From positions 62,001 through 126,000 of the forward strand of contig JAXMBZ010000014.1 of assembly GCA_046349615.1 (NCBI GenBank): a DNA stretch of 64,000 bases. The letters are read 5' to 3'. Positions within the stretch are counted from its first letter, which is position 1. Each line of letters begins with the position of its first letter. The DNA is from JADJNY01 sp046349615. GTDB lineage: Bacteria; Planctomycetota; UBA1135; GCA-002686595. The position numbers and the translations under genes were made by a program. Below are positions 23,426-32,176 of the stretch, one piece after another. The notes under the pieces are model-generated. The model saw only the letters and a list, made by a program, of their open reading frames with translations, had not been told where the DNA came from and searched no databases.

Positions 23426-25270
23426 TCACCACGTCACTTGGATGCCGTTCGTGACGTTGAACGTCTCGGGCGGGCAGAAGAGCGCCGCCGAGTTGCGGTA
23501 GTACGTCTGGTAGTAGCGCACCGTGCCGCTCCCCACCGTGACGCCGCCGCGCTGCGAGAGCGTGACGGTCTCGACGGAGTCGGGGAACGAGCTCGCGCCG
23601 CCCGAGTTGGCCTTCGTGCGCAGGCGGAGCAGCGTGCCGCCCGTGCAGCGGACGCCGTCACCGAACACGATGTCGTCCGTCCCGGTGCCCTGCAGGTAGA
23701 TGCACGACACCGTCAGCGGCATGCCCGAGCCGACGAGGACGACGTTGTCCGTCACCGTCGCGCCCGTCGTCGAGAGGTTCGCACCGTTCACGTTGGCCGA
23801 GTTCGCGCAGCCGTTGCCCGCCGCACCGTTGTTGCCGCAGGGGCAAGGCGTCGTGTGGTCGGTCAACGTGCCGTCGCCGAAGCAGAACGCGGTCGGCGGA
23901 AGCGTGCAGTTGTAACGCAGACGGCCGTTCCACATGCGCGGATTGAACGGCGTGCCCGTCCACGGGACGTTGAGCGCGGCGCCGCCGGTGATCGTCAGGT
24001 CGGCGTTCGAATACACCGTGACCGGCGGGGTCGCCGCCGTGCCCGTGTACGAGTGCGGGGCCGACGCGCTCATCACGAGCGCGAAGCCGTACGCACCCGC
24101 GGGAACCAGGACGTCGGGGAACTCGACCAGGGAAGGCTGATCGAGACCCGCCGAGATGCCGCCGCCGGTCGCGAGGAGAGTCCACGCTCCGGCCGTCGTC
24201 TCCGAACCGAGGAACGAGCCCGGCTTGAAGTAGATCGACATCGAGAACGCCGTGCCGATGGTCGCGCTCGTGTTCGTGTCGATCTGCGCGAGGTTGATGC
24301 CCGCCGGATTCGTGATGTTCACGTCGAAGAAGACCTGACCGCCGGCCGAGCCGCCGTTGTTCGAGGCGAACAACGTGAGCAGGTCCATGCCCGTGCACGG
24401 CGTCGGCGCCGGGCCGAGGTCCGTGAAGGTCTGCGACGCCGACCAGGGTCCAGCGCCCGACCCGTTCAGACCGCGCGCGCGCCACGTGTGGACGCCCGCG
24501 GCCGAGGTGTAGACGAACGCGTTCGACGGCGTCGGGGTCACCACGCCGTCGACGTCGACTTCGTAGCTCGCCGCACAGCCGACCGTGCCCCAGCTCAGGT
24601 TGACGTTCGGACCGAACACCGACGCGCCCGCCGCGGGCGTCGTCAGCGTCGGGGCCGCGGTCGGCGCGGCCGGGACGAGCGGAGTGCCGAAGCAGAGGTC
24701 CCAGCTCGTCAGCGAGCCGACGTCCGCCGCCGCCCAGTCGTAGATGGTCAACGTCCACGTCCCGGTCACCGCCGGGATCGAGTCGAGCACGGTGTTGTTG
24801 ATCGCGAGCGTTCCGCTCGCCCACGTGCCGAAGTATTGGTCGTACGCTCCAGGCGCGATCGTGGTCGTGCACGTCGCGGGCCAGCTGAGACCGCCGGTGC
24901 ACGAGGGGACGATCGAGTAGTCGCCGCCCGTGAAGTCGCAGCTGCCGGCGGGACGGTACAGCAGGGTGTGGCTCACGTTCGACGGGTCCGTGAGCACCAT
25001 GTGGACGTCGCCGATGTACGTGTGCGCGAGGCCGTGGAGCTTGACCTCCGTGACGACCGACGCACCGCCGGGGATCGACGCGACGTTGATCGTGAACACG
25101 CCGGGCGTCGTGGGCAGCGTCGTGGGATACGTTCCACCGCCGCCGGTACCCGTCGCGGGGAAGATGCCGCCGGTACCGCCGAGTTCACATCCAATCGTCT
25201 GCGCCGAGGCGAACGCCGAGAGACCAGCGATCGCGCCGAGCACCATCACACTGTGCACGAATCGATTCAT
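23426..25270 (-). CDS. Secreted protein with P-domain-like, Fn3-like and FCFGDG C-terminal domains
   Basis: A 614-residue exported protein (MNRFVHSVMVLGAIAGLSAFASAQ). Residues about 55-195 resemble the proprotein-convertase P/Homo-B jelly roll (VVTEVKLHGLAHTYIGDVHMVLTDP to WTLTIYDWAAADVGSLTSWDLCFG). A fibronectin-like domain follows (PTLTTPAAGASVFGPNVNLSW to HTWRARGLNGSG). A less recognisable beta region precedes the 150-residue Cys-rich domain FCFGDGTLTDHTTPCPCGNN, which ends NVTNGIQVTW. No protease domain is present, so it is likely structural or binding rather than enzymatic. Its C-terminal domain is closest to that of the protein at 29332 (both have RCTGG and RYYQTYYRNSAALFCPP). Confidence 0.9.
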   Translation of the reverse strand: MNRFVHSVMVLGAIAGLSAFASAQTIGCELGGTGGIFPATGTGGGGTYPTTLPTTPGVFTINVASIPGGASVVTEVKLHGLAHTYIGDVHMVLTDPSNVSHTLLYRPAGSCDFTGGDYSIVPSCTGGLSWPATCTTTIAPGAYDQYFGTWASGTLAINNTVLDSIPAVTGTWTLTIYDWAAADVGSLTSWDLCFGTPLVPAAPTAAPTLTTPAAGASVFGPNVNLSWGTVGCAASYEVDVDGVVTPTPSNAFVYTSAAGVHTWRARGLNGSGAGPWSASQTFTDLGPAPTPCTGMDLLTLFASNNGGSAGGQVFFDVNITNPAGINLAQIDTNTSATIGTAFSMSIYFKPGSFLGSETTAGAWTLLATGGGISAGLDQPSLVEFPDVLVPAGAYGFALVMSASAPHSYTGTAATPPVTVYSNADLTITGGAALNVPWTGTPFNPRMWNGRLRYNCTLPPTAFCFGDGTLTDHTTPCPCGNNGAAGNGCANSANVNGANLSTTGATVTDNVVLVGSGMPLTVSCIYLQGTGTDDIVFGDGVRCTGGTLLRLRTKANSGGASSFPDSVETVTLSQRGGVTVGSGTVRYYQTYYRNSAALFCPPETFNVTNGIQVTW

Positions 25271-25593
25271 GGGGATTCCGTCCTGGGTCGGACCCGTGAG
25301 AAGGGAGGAAAGGAACGAATGAAAGAGCCCCGCGCGCAGTCCTGAGCTCGCGCGGGCCACTTGGATGATCTCCCACGCCGCGGGAGTCGGGGAGGAATTC
25401 CCTTCATGTTTTCGCAATGACCTATGCGTCCTCCGTCGCAGAGGCCGGCGGACGCGCTGGGCGCCCGACCTCATCTCTTCCGTGCGATTCGAGTTCGAGG
25501 ACTCCACCCCGGCCGAGTTCGGCCGCGCGGGCGGCCGATCCGGCGGGTCGCGACGACGCCGCGGAGGTCGGAATCGGCGGCCGGGACGAAGCG
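25271..25593. other. 323-bp intergenic region upstream of the P-domain secreted protein
   Basis: Holds the leader and promoter for the minus-strand gene starting at 25270. The 5' leader contains CACGGGTCCGACCCAGG (25283-25299 on the other strand), related to the leader of the gene at 30549. No other structure is clear. Confidence 0.45.
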
Positions 25594-26835
25594 TCAGCCC
25601 GTACCGCCGCGCCCGAGTTCGCCCTCCCATCGACTGACCACGCTCGTCGCGATCGCGTTCCCGACGACGTTCGTCGCGCTGCGGCCCATGTCGCAGAAGT
25701 GGTCGATCGGCAGGATGAGCGCGATGCCCTCGATCGGGATGCCGAACATCCCGAGCGTCGCCGCGACGACGACGAGCGACGCACGCGGCACGCCGGCGAT
25801 GCCTTTGCTCGTGAGCATCAGCGTGAGCAGCATCGTGAGCTGCGCACCGATCGGCATCTCGATGCCGTACACCTGCGCGATGAAGAGGCTCGCGAAGGTC
25901 ATGTACATCATGCTGCCGTCGAGGTTGAAGCTGTAGCCGAGCGGCAGGACGAAGCTGACGACCTTGTCCTTGCAGCCGAAGCGCTCGAGCTCCTCCATCA
26001 GCTTCGGCATCACGGCTTCGCTGCTCGTCGTGCTGAACGCGATCGTGATCGGCTGGACGATGCGGCGGAGGAGCTCCTTCATCCGCGCGCCGAGCACGAG
26101 GAACCCGACGCCGAGGAGCAGCGCCCACAGCACCGCGAGCCCGAGGTAGAACTGCCCGATGTACACCGCGTACGTGCTGAGGACGCCGAGCCCGTGCACC
26201 GCGATCACCGCGGCCATCGCGCCGAACACGCCGAGCGGCGCGAAGTTCATCACGTAGCCGACCATCTTCAGGATGACGTGCGCGACCGCCTCGAGCAGGT
26301 GCACGACGGGCTTCGCGTAATCGCCGATCCCCGCGCACGCGACGCCGAAGAAGAGGCTGAAGACGACGATCTGGAGCACTTCGTTGCGCGCCATCGCGTC
26401 GACCATGCTCGTCGGGAACACGTGCGCGACGAAGTCCCTCAGCGTGAAGGCGTGCGTCTTGTCGACGACGTCCGCGACGTCGCCGCTCGCGGTGAGGTGC
26501 AGGCCGACGCCCGGCTTCAGGAGGTTGACGAGCACCATCCCGAGCACGAGCGACACGAGCGACGCGCCGAGGAACCACGCGAGCGCGCGTCCGCCGACGC
26601 GGCCGACCGTCTTCAAGTCGCCGAGCTTCGCGATGCCGACGACGAGCGTGCTGAACACGAGCGGCGCGATGATCATCTTGACGAGACGCAGGAACACGTC
26701 GGTCAGGATCTTGAGTTGGTCGGCGACGCTCTTCCGCGACGCCTCCTCCATGCTCTCGTGCATCGCGTAGCCGACGCCGATGCCGAGCACCATGGCGACG
26801 AGGATCCAGAGCGTGAGGCGGTTGTTCCGTGTCAT
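25594..26835 (-). CDS. Dicarboxylate/amino acid:cation symporter (DAACS family)
   Basis: A 413-residue integral membrane protein from the ATG at 26835 (MTRNNRLTLWILVAMVLG). It shows the family signatures: LRLVKMIIAPLVFSTLVVGIAKLG in helix 2-3, the serine-rich re-entrant loop AFSTTSSEAVMPKLMEELE, the helix-7 motif LPLGYSFNLDGSMMYMTFAS and the C-terminal LILPIDHFCDMGRSATNVVGNAIAT. It transports glutamate/aspartate or C4-dicarboxylates with Na+ or H+. The hallmark NxxG and DxxR/TxxNxxG residues (DHFCDMGRSATNVVG) are intact. Length and topology (eight helices, two hairpins) match GltP/SdcS proteins. It lies downstream of, and on the same strand as, the amino-acid ABC transporter genes (145-bp gap), suggesting a shared role in acidic amino-acid uptake. 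Confidence 0.95.
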   Translation of the reverse strand: MTRNNRLTLWILVAMVLGIGVGYAMHESMEEASRKSVADQLKILTDVFLRLVKMIIAPLVFSTLVVGIAKLGDLKTVGRVGGRALAWFLGASLVSLVLGMVLVNLLKPGVGLHLTASGDVADVVDKTHAFTLRDFVAHVFPTSMVDAMARNEVLQIVVFSLFFGVACAGIGDYAKPVVHLLEAVAHVILKMVGYVMNFAPLGVFGAMAAVIAVHGLGVLSTYAVYIGQFYLGLAVLWALLLGVGFLVLGARMKELLRRIVQPITIAFSTTSSEAVMPKLMEELERFGCKDKVVSFVLPLGYSFNLDGSMMYMTFASLFIAQVYGIEMPIGAQLTMLLTLMLTSKGIAGVPRASLVVVAATLGMFGIPIEGIALILPIDHFCDMGRSATNVVGNAIATSVVSRWEGELGRGGTG

Positions 26836-26980
26836 CGTCGCGAGCGCCGGGGGTGTTCGATCGTTGCGGTGGAGCCCGTGAGGGTTCGGCGGGAGCGTAG
26901 TGTGCGCGCCGCGCCGTCGCCATGCCTTCGCCACGACGCCGCGCGGAAGAGGGGCCGACGCGTCGGACGGGGTCGTGTCC

Positions 26981-27691
26981 CTACACCGTCGCTCGGCCCG
27001 GATGGCGCTCGCTCTCGACTTGCAGGAGCTCGCGCGTCGCCGCGTGCCGCGGGCGGGCGAGGACCTCGCGCGCGTCCCCTTCCTCGACGACCTCGCCCTG
27101 GGCGAGCACGAGCACGCGCGTCGCGTGGTCGCGGACGAAGTCGACGTCGTGCGACGTGAAGAGCAGCGTGCGTCCGCTCGCCGCGAGCCCGCGGAGCACC
27201 GCGCCGAGGTCGTTCTTGCGCGCGGGATCGAGCGACGCGGTCGGCTCGTCGAGCAGCAAGAGCGGCGGATCGGTCGCGAGCGCGCGCGCGATCGACACGC
27301 GCTGCGCTTCGCCACCGGAGAGTTCGCGCGGCAGCGCGTCGGCGCGGTGACCGACGCCGAGTTGCTCCAGGAGCTCGCGCGCCCGCCGCTCGGCATCGCG
27401 CCGGGGCACGCGCTGCACGTGCACGGGCGCGAGCGTCACGTTGTGGAGCGCGCTCAAGTGCTCGAAGAGCGCGTGGAACTGGAACACCATGCCCGTGCGC
27501 GGCGCCGCGACCTCGCCGCCGTCGCGCCGCTCGAGGCCCGCGATCACGCGCAGGATCGTCGTCTTGCCCGAGCCCGAGAGGCCCATCAGCGCGACGAGCT
27601 CGCCTTCGCGCGCGTCGAGCGCGACGCCGCGCAGGATCGCGCGCGTGCCGCGCGTGAGCCGCAGGTCGCGGACGTGGAGCACCGTCTTCAT
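26981..27691 (-). CDS. Polar amino-acid ABC transporter ATP-binding protein
   Basis: A 236-residue ABC ATPase. Walker A is GLSGSGKTT near residue 42, the Q-loop is VFQFHALFEHL, the signature is LSGGEAQRVSIARAL, Walker B is LLLLDEPTASLDP and the switch is TSHD. This is the GlnQ/HisP type. The ATG at 27691 overlaps the stop of the fused receptor-permease gene (ATGA), so the two form an operon and the ATPase presumably powers that permease. It is shorter than many paralogues at the C-terminus and has no regulatory domain. Confidence 0.95.
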   Translation of the reverse strand: MKTVLHVRDLRLTRGTRAILRGVALDAREGELVALMGLSGSGKTTILRVIAGLERRDGGEVAAPRTGMVFQFHALFEHLSALHNVTLAPVHVQRVPRRDAERRARELLEQLGVGHRADALPRELSGGEAQRVSIARALATDPPLLLLDEPTASLDPARKNDLGAVLRGLAASGRTLLFTSHDVDFVRDHATRVLVLAQGEVVEEGDAREVLARPRHAATRELLQVESERHPGRATV

Positions 27692-29199
27692 CGCGCGGGC
27701 GCCCTCCAACGCGCTTCGAGCCGCCGCGCGAGGTGTCCGAGCGGCAGCGACATCGCGAGGTAGAGCCCCGCGCACGCGATCCCGGGCACGACCCAGCTCC
27801 CCACGTTCGTGGCGAAGATCTGCGTCTCCTTCGTCAGCTCGACGACCGTGAGCACGGAGACGAGCGACGTGTCCTTGAGCATCGCGACGAAGTCGTTCGT
27901 CATCGGCGCGAGCGCGAAGCGGAACGCCTGCGGCCCGCGCACGAGCCGCAAAGTCTGCAGGCGCGTGAACCCGAGCGTGCGCGCGGCCTCGAGCTGGCCG
28001 ACGGGGACCGACTCGAGCGCGCTCCTGTAGATCTCGCTCTCGTACGCGGCGTAGTTGAGGCCGAGCCCGAGGATCGCCGCGACGAACGCGGGCAACCGCA
28101 CGAACGACGCGCAGCCGTAGTAGAGGACGAAGAGCTGGAGCAGGACGGGCGTGCCGCGCATCACCTCGACGTAGACGGTGCAGACGGTGCGCGCGAATCG
28201 CCCGCCGTAGACGCGCGTGATCGCGATCCAACAGCCGAGCGCGATCGCGAGCGCCATCGCGGCGCACGAGAGGAGCAGCGTGATCGACGCCGCGCGCAGG
28301 AGCGAGGGCAGGTAGCGCGCGAACGCCTCTCCGTTCGAGAGCACGGCCCGCGTGGCGTGCTCCGGCGCGGACGACGCCGGAGCGCTCGCGCTCGACGCCG
28401 TCGCGCTCCCCTCCGCGAGCGTCCGCGCGAAGAACGCCGGCTGGTCGTCGTTCCACACCTTCCAGCGGCGGAAGATCTCCTCGAGCGTCCCATCGCGCAT
28501 CGCGTCGCGCAGGATCGCGTCGACGCGCGCCATGAACGCCGCGTCGTCGGGCCCGGAGATCGCGACGTAGTGTCCGACCGCGACCGACTCGGGCTGCGTC
28601 ACGAGGCCCTCGTGGCGCCGGAGCGCGCGCTCCGCGAGCACGTTGTCGAGCAGCACCGCGTCGACGCGTCCGAGCAGGAGGTCGGAGTACGGGTGCACGT
28701 CGTCGTCGTACGAGACGGCGCGCACGCCGGCGTCCTTCTCCGCCGCGAGCAGGAGCTCGTACGCGAGCGTGCCGCCGAGCGTCGCGACGGAACGTCCGCG
28801 CAGATCCGCGAGCGAACGAAACCGCTCGCGATCCGCCGCGCGCACCGTGAGCACCTCGCGGAACTCGTAGTACGGAATGCTGACCGCGAGCTCGGCACGG
28901 CGCGCGGGCGCGTCCTCGATGCCGCCGAGCCCGAGCTCGAAATCGCCGCGCTTCGCCGAGGAATCGAGGCTCGTGAACGCGATCTGCACGAACTGCGCGC
29001 GCCGGCCGAGACGCGCCGCGACGAGCTCAGCGACCTCGACGTCGAAGCCGACGACGCGCGTCGGATCCGCGGCGTCCGCCTCGACGTACGGCGCGCCGCC
29101 CTCCGCGTCGCCGCCCCAGCGCAGGACGGGCGCGTCCGCGGACTGCGGCGCGCGCGCCGCACCGAGCGCCAAGACGAAGAGGAGCGAGCCGAGCATCAC
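27688..29199 (-). CDS. Fused amino-acid-binding receptor and permease (ABC transporter)
   Basis: A 503-residue protein. An N-terminal signal-like segment (MMLGSLLFVLALGAARA) is followed by a solute-binding domain of the bacterial extracellular family 3 (VVGFDVEVAELVAARLGRRAQFVQI, SLADLRGRSVATLGGT, FRRWKVWNDDQPAFF; about 25-260). After a Ser/Ala-rich linker (about 268-285) comes the membrane permease (YLPSLLRAASITLLLSCAAMALAIAL to the end). It carries the EAA loop ESVPVGQLEAARTLGFTRLQTLRLV and the inner segment MRGTPVLLQLFVLYYG. Such receptor-permease fusions occur in Gram-positives (GlnPQ) and some Gram-negatives. The binding domain is tethered to the transporter, so no free periplasmic protein is needed. 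The substrate is probably a polar amino acid. Confidence 0.93.
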   Translation of the reverse strand: MMLGSLLFVLALGAARAPQSADAPVLRWGGDAEGGAPYVEADAADPTRVVGFDVEVAELVAARLGRRAQFVQIAFTSLDSSAKRGDFELGLGGIEDAPARRAELAVSIPYYEFREVLTVRAADRERFRSLADLRGRSVATLGGTLAYELLLAAEKDAGVRAVSYDDDVHPYSDLLLGRVDAVLLDNVLAERALRRHEGLVTQPESVAVGHYVAISGPDDAAFMARVDAILRDAMRDGTLEEIFRRWKVWNDDQPAFFARTLAEGSATASSASAPASSAPEHATRAVLSNGEAFARYLPSLLRAASITLLLSCAAMALAIALGCWIAITRVYGGRFARTVCTVYVEVMRGTPVLLQLFVLYYGCASFVRLPAFVAAILGLGLNYAAYESEIYRSALESVPVGQLEAARTLGFTRLQTLRLVRGPQAFRFALAPMTNDFVAMLKDTSLVSVLTVVELTKETQIFATNVGSWVVPGIACAGLYLAMSLPLGHLARRLEARWRAPAR

Positions 29200-29275
29200 G
29201 AGCGCGACATCCTACGCGTCGCGCTTGACGGTTCGAGGAGTCACCGCGTCGCCCGCACCGCGGGACGGTGTCGCT

Positions 29276-29324
29276 CGACCGCGGGCCCCGCCCTCGCCCC
29301 CCGGCGCGGTGGAGCCCGCGGTCG
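29276..29324 (-). terminator. Candidate terminator hairpin after the FCFGDG protein at 29332
   Basis: 11-bp perfect arms CGACCGCGGGC (29276-29286) and GCCCGCGGTCG (29314-29324), separated by a 27-nt GC-rich loop, beginning 8 bp beyond the stop codon. No clear T-run follows, so the call rests on stem strength and position. Confidence 0.4.
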
Positions 29325-29331
29325 GCGTGCG

Positions 29332-30549
29332 TCACCAGGTCACGATCCAGCCGTTCGAGACGTTGAAGGTCTGCGGCGGGCAGAAGAGCGCGGCCGAGTT
29401 GCGATAGTAGGTCTGGTAGTAGCGCACCACGCCGCTCCCGACCGTGACGCCACCGCGCTGCGAAAGGGTGATCGTCTCGACGGAATCCGGGAAGCTGGAC
29501 GCACCGCCGACGTTGTTCTTCGTGCGCAGGCGCAGCAGCACCCCGCCGGTGCACCGAACGCCGTCACCGAACACCGTGTCGTCGAGCGCGTCGCCCTGCA
29601 GGTAGATGCACGACACCGTCGCGGGCATCCCGCTGCCCGAGAGCACGACGTCGTCCGCCGCCGCCGTGCCGGTCGCCGTGAGGTTCGCGCCGTTCGGGTT
29701 CACGGAGTTCGCGCATCCGTTGCCTGCGGCGCCGACGTTCCCGCACGGGCACGCGGACGTGTGGGTCGGATCGATTCCGTCGCCGAAGCAGAAGCTCGTG
29801 AACGTCGTGCACGGCCCGACCGAGATCGTCCCGCTCGGGAGGGTCCCGGTCGCCCCGAACGTCCAGTTCGCCGGGTTCGCGAGCGCAGCGAGCCAATCCG
29901 TCTTGGTCCCGCACGACAGCGCGCCGGTGTCGAACGCCATGAAGTTCTGGCCGGTCGAGTTCTGCGCGAACGTGATCGCCGTTCCCGCGACGACGGAGAG
30001 CCCGGTCGGGACGTCGCCCTCCTGCGCGCTCGTCGCGGGCTCGAAGACGCCCGTGTCGTCGAGGACGAAGAGCATCTGCTGGTTCGGCGTGTTCAGCGGA
30101 TCGGATCCCGTGTCGTGTTGGAACACCGTGACCTGATCACCGGATTGCGCGAGCGCGGGGATCGAGAACTGACCGATCGCTCCCGGAATCGCGGCGCCGA
30201 CGTCCCACGTGAAGTCCGGACTCGTCGCGCTCGTGCTCAGGAGGGTGCCGGCGGCGATCGGGTTCACGACCGTGAGGCGCAGGAGCTGCTCGTTGCCGTC
30301 GCCGTCCGCGACCGTGTTGCGGAAGCCCGTGCCCGTCCAACCGTTGTCGGTCAAGTAGAGGACGGTTCCGGCCGGCAGAGGCGCGAGGTTGACGAGCACG
30401 AGCGTGTCGTTCGGCGTGCCGTTGTCGACCCATCCGACGATCGCCACGTCGCCGGCCGAGAGGTTGATCTGCGCTTGCGCGATCGATGCGCTCGAAACGA
30501 GCGCGAGCAGGCAGAGCGGAAGTGTGAGGGAATGGAGAGCACGACGCAT
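29332..30549 (-). CDS. Secreted protein with FCFGDG C-terminal domain
   Basis: A 405-residue exported protein with a signal peptide (MRRALHSLTLPLCLLALVSSASIAQA). The N-terminal half (INLSAGDVAIVGWVDNGTPN, VLYLTDNGWTGTGFRNTVADGDGNEQLL) is a beta-rich domain found in surface proteins, similar to lamin-tail-like or PEP-CTERM-associated segments; I cannot name it firmly. The C-terminal 150 residues (FCFGDGIDPTHTSACPCGNVG to NVSNGWIVTW) are the same Cys-rich domain as in the proteins at 21645 and 23426. The leader upstream of its ATG contains GCACGGGTCCGGTCCAAGG, resembling the leader at 25281-25300. Function unknown; probably surface or exoprotein. Confidence 0.88.
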   Translation of the reverse strand: MRRALHSLTLPLCLLALVSSASIAQAQINLSAGDVAIVGWVDNGTPNDTLVLVNLAPLPAGTVLYLTDNGWTGTGFRNTVADGDGNEQLLRLTVVNPIAAGTLLSTSATSPDFTWDVGAAIPGAIGQFSIPALAQSGDQVTVFQHDTGSDPLNTPNQQMLFVLDDTGVFEPATSAQEGDVPTGLSVVAGTAITFAQNSTGQNFMAFDTGALSCGTKTDWLAALANPANWTFGATGTLPSGTISVGPCTTFTSFCFGDGIDPTHTSACPCGNVGAAGNGCANSVNPNGANLTATGTAAADDVVLSGSGMPATVSCIYLQGDALDDTVFGDGVRCTGGVLLRLRTKNNVGGASSFPDSVETITLSQRGGVTVGSGVVRYYQTYYRNSAALFCPPQTFNVSNGWIVTW

Positions 30550-30859
30550 GATGGGACTCCGCGGTTCGAGGCCTTGGACCGGACCCGTGCGATGCTCGCG
30601 ATTGCATGCTCGTGTTCGATCAACCAGCCGTCAGTCCGTCGTCAATGCGCGCGCCGTGCGCACGCTCCGGCTCGGCTCTCGGGGGCCGGAGTTCGAAGCG
30701 CCGCGTTCGTGGCGCGGCCGAGCGTCGTCCGCGCCTGCGCGGCGATCGCCCTGGGAGCCCGGCGGTTCGGGGCGCGAACTCGGCACTCACCACGCGCTTC
30801 GCAGCGGAGTTCGATCGAGTCTGCGCGCGGGCCTTGCGCGCGCTTGATTCCAAAGCCGT
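30550..30859. other. 310-bp divergent intergenic region
   Basis: Separates the minus-strand secreted-protein gene from the plus-strand zinc-ribbon gene. Apart from the leader element at 30572-30590, no RNA gene, repeat or coding segment was recognised. Confidence 0.4.
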
Positions 30860-31174
30860 ATGCAGGCGCGCATGGCCTACGGCACCTATCAGAACGAGCG
30901 CCGCTACTGCGCGGCGTGCACGGACTACGTTCCGTTCCTCGCGTCGCCGTTCGCGTGCTTCTGCGCGCGCTGCGGAGGACCCTCCTTTCTCTTCTCGCCG
31001 ACGGACATGGAGCGCTTCCGCGACGACGTCCGCGCCTCCATGTCGGCGCCGCGCGGCGGGGTCCAGCTCGTCCGCGCTGCGAAGCACGGGAAGTCCGAGC
31101 GGTCGATCGACGAGATCCCGTGGCCGCCGAAGCCGAGCCGATCACGCGCGCGAGTCGTGCGTCACGCGGGGTGA
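30860..31174 (+). CDS. Small zinc-ribbon protein of unknown function
   Basis: A 104-residue protein with two CxxC pairs (RRYCAACTDYVPF and FCARCGGPS), forming a single zinc-ribbon in residues about 16-45, then a charged tail ending basic (PSRSRARVVRHAG). A second Met five codons on (30872) is an alternative start. No family was recognised beyond the ribbon. Such ribbons occur in RNA- or DNA-binding accessory proteins and transcript-associated factors. It stands alone, followed by the KDPG aldolase gene 169 bp downstream on the same strand. Confidence 0.65.
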   Translation: MQARMAYGTYQNERRYCAACTDYVPFLASPFACFCARCGGPSFLFSPTDMERFRDDVRASMSAPRGGVQLVRAAKHGKSERSIDEIPWPPKPSRSRARVVRHAG

Positions 31175-31343
31175 GACGCTCGGGCTGCGTCGCCCCGGCG
31201 CGCTCCCCGTGATCCCGGGTCGCGCGCGGAGCCTCGTCGTGTGAGCGGCTCGCGGCGGTCGCGCGCGCAGGCGCTTCGAGCCGCGCGCGCTCGTTTCGCT
31301 CCCGCCCCTGCTTCTGCGCCGACGCGGCGAGTACCCTCTCGTG

Positions 31344-31991
31344 ATGCTCTCCATCGACGCCTTCGTCGCGCTCCTCGCCGAGGAACGCGCCACCGCGATC
31401 CTGCGCACGAACGACCGCGAGCTCGCGCGCTCCGCGATGCTCGCCGCGGTGCGCGGCGGTTTCCGCGTCGTCGAGTTCACGCTGACCGTGCCCGGCGCGA
31501 TGGACTTGATCGAGGAGTTCGCGCGCATGGACGGCCTCGTCGTCGGCGCGGGCACGGTGCTCGAGGTCGCGGAGGCGCGCGAGGCCGTGCGGCGCGGCGC
31601 GGCGTTCCTCGTGTCGCCCGTGACGGACGAGGCCGTGATCCGCGCGGCGAACGAGCTCGGCGTCGCGTCGATCCCGGGCGCGCACACGCCGACCGAGTTC
31701 CTGCGCGCCCAACGCGCGGGCGCGCCGCTCCAGAAGCTCTTCCCCGCGCCGTCGAACGGTCCGGCGTACGTGCGCGCGTGCCTCGGGCCGCTGCCGTCCT
31801 TGCGCATCGTCCCGACGAGCGGCGTCGACGAACACAACGCGGCCGAGTTCCTCGCGGCGGGTGCGTTCGCGCTCGGCTTCGTCGCGCCGCTCTTCCAGCC
31901 CGAGCTCCTCGCCGCGCGCGACTTCGCCGGGATCGAAGCGCGCGCTCGGCGCCTGAAGTCGATCGTCGCGGCGGCGCCGCGGCGCGGGTGA
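31344..31991 (+). CDS. eda: 2-keto-3-deoxy-6-phosphogluconate aldolase (KDPG/KHG aldolase family)
   Basis: A 215-residue TIM-barrel aldolase. The ATG at 31344 is used (a GTG precedes it). The family active-site glutamate lies in VVEFTLTVPGAMD and the Schiff-base lysine in LQKLFPAPSNGPAYV. AGAFALGF and the phosphate-binding PTSGVDEHNAAEFLAAG match the C-terminal signature. It cleaves 2-keto-3-deoxy-6-phosphogluconate to pyruvate and glyceraldehyde-3-phosphate, the last step of the Entner-Doudoroff route or hexuronate breakdown. No edd or sugar-acid genes are adjacent, so the physiological substrate is open. It could also be a 4-hydroxy-2-oxoglutarate aldolase, which the fold cannot exclude. 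Confidence 0.9.
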   Translation: MLSIDAFVALLAEERATAILRTNDRELARSAMLAAVRGGFRVVEFTLTVPGAMDLIEEFARMDGLVVGAGTVLEVAEAREAVRRGAAFLVSPVTDEAVIRAANELGVASIPGAHTPTEFLRAQRAGAPLQKLFPAPSNGPAYVRACLGPLPSLRIVPTSGVDEHNAAEFLAAGAFALGFVAPLFQPELLAARDFAGIEARARRLKSIVAAAPRRG

Positions 31992-32176
31992 GCGCGACGT
32001 CGCGGCCCGCGCTCCTCCACCCGGCGCGTACCCCCTACGAGGCATGGGCGCGGAACGCGCGGCGACTTACGGTGTGAGTGTCCAGGCTCTCGGTCGGCGC
32101 CGCTTCGTGCGCGCGAGGCCGTGCTCCACGTCGGAGTGAACGCGGCGCGCAGGGCGCTCTTCATCGAGGAAGCGTC

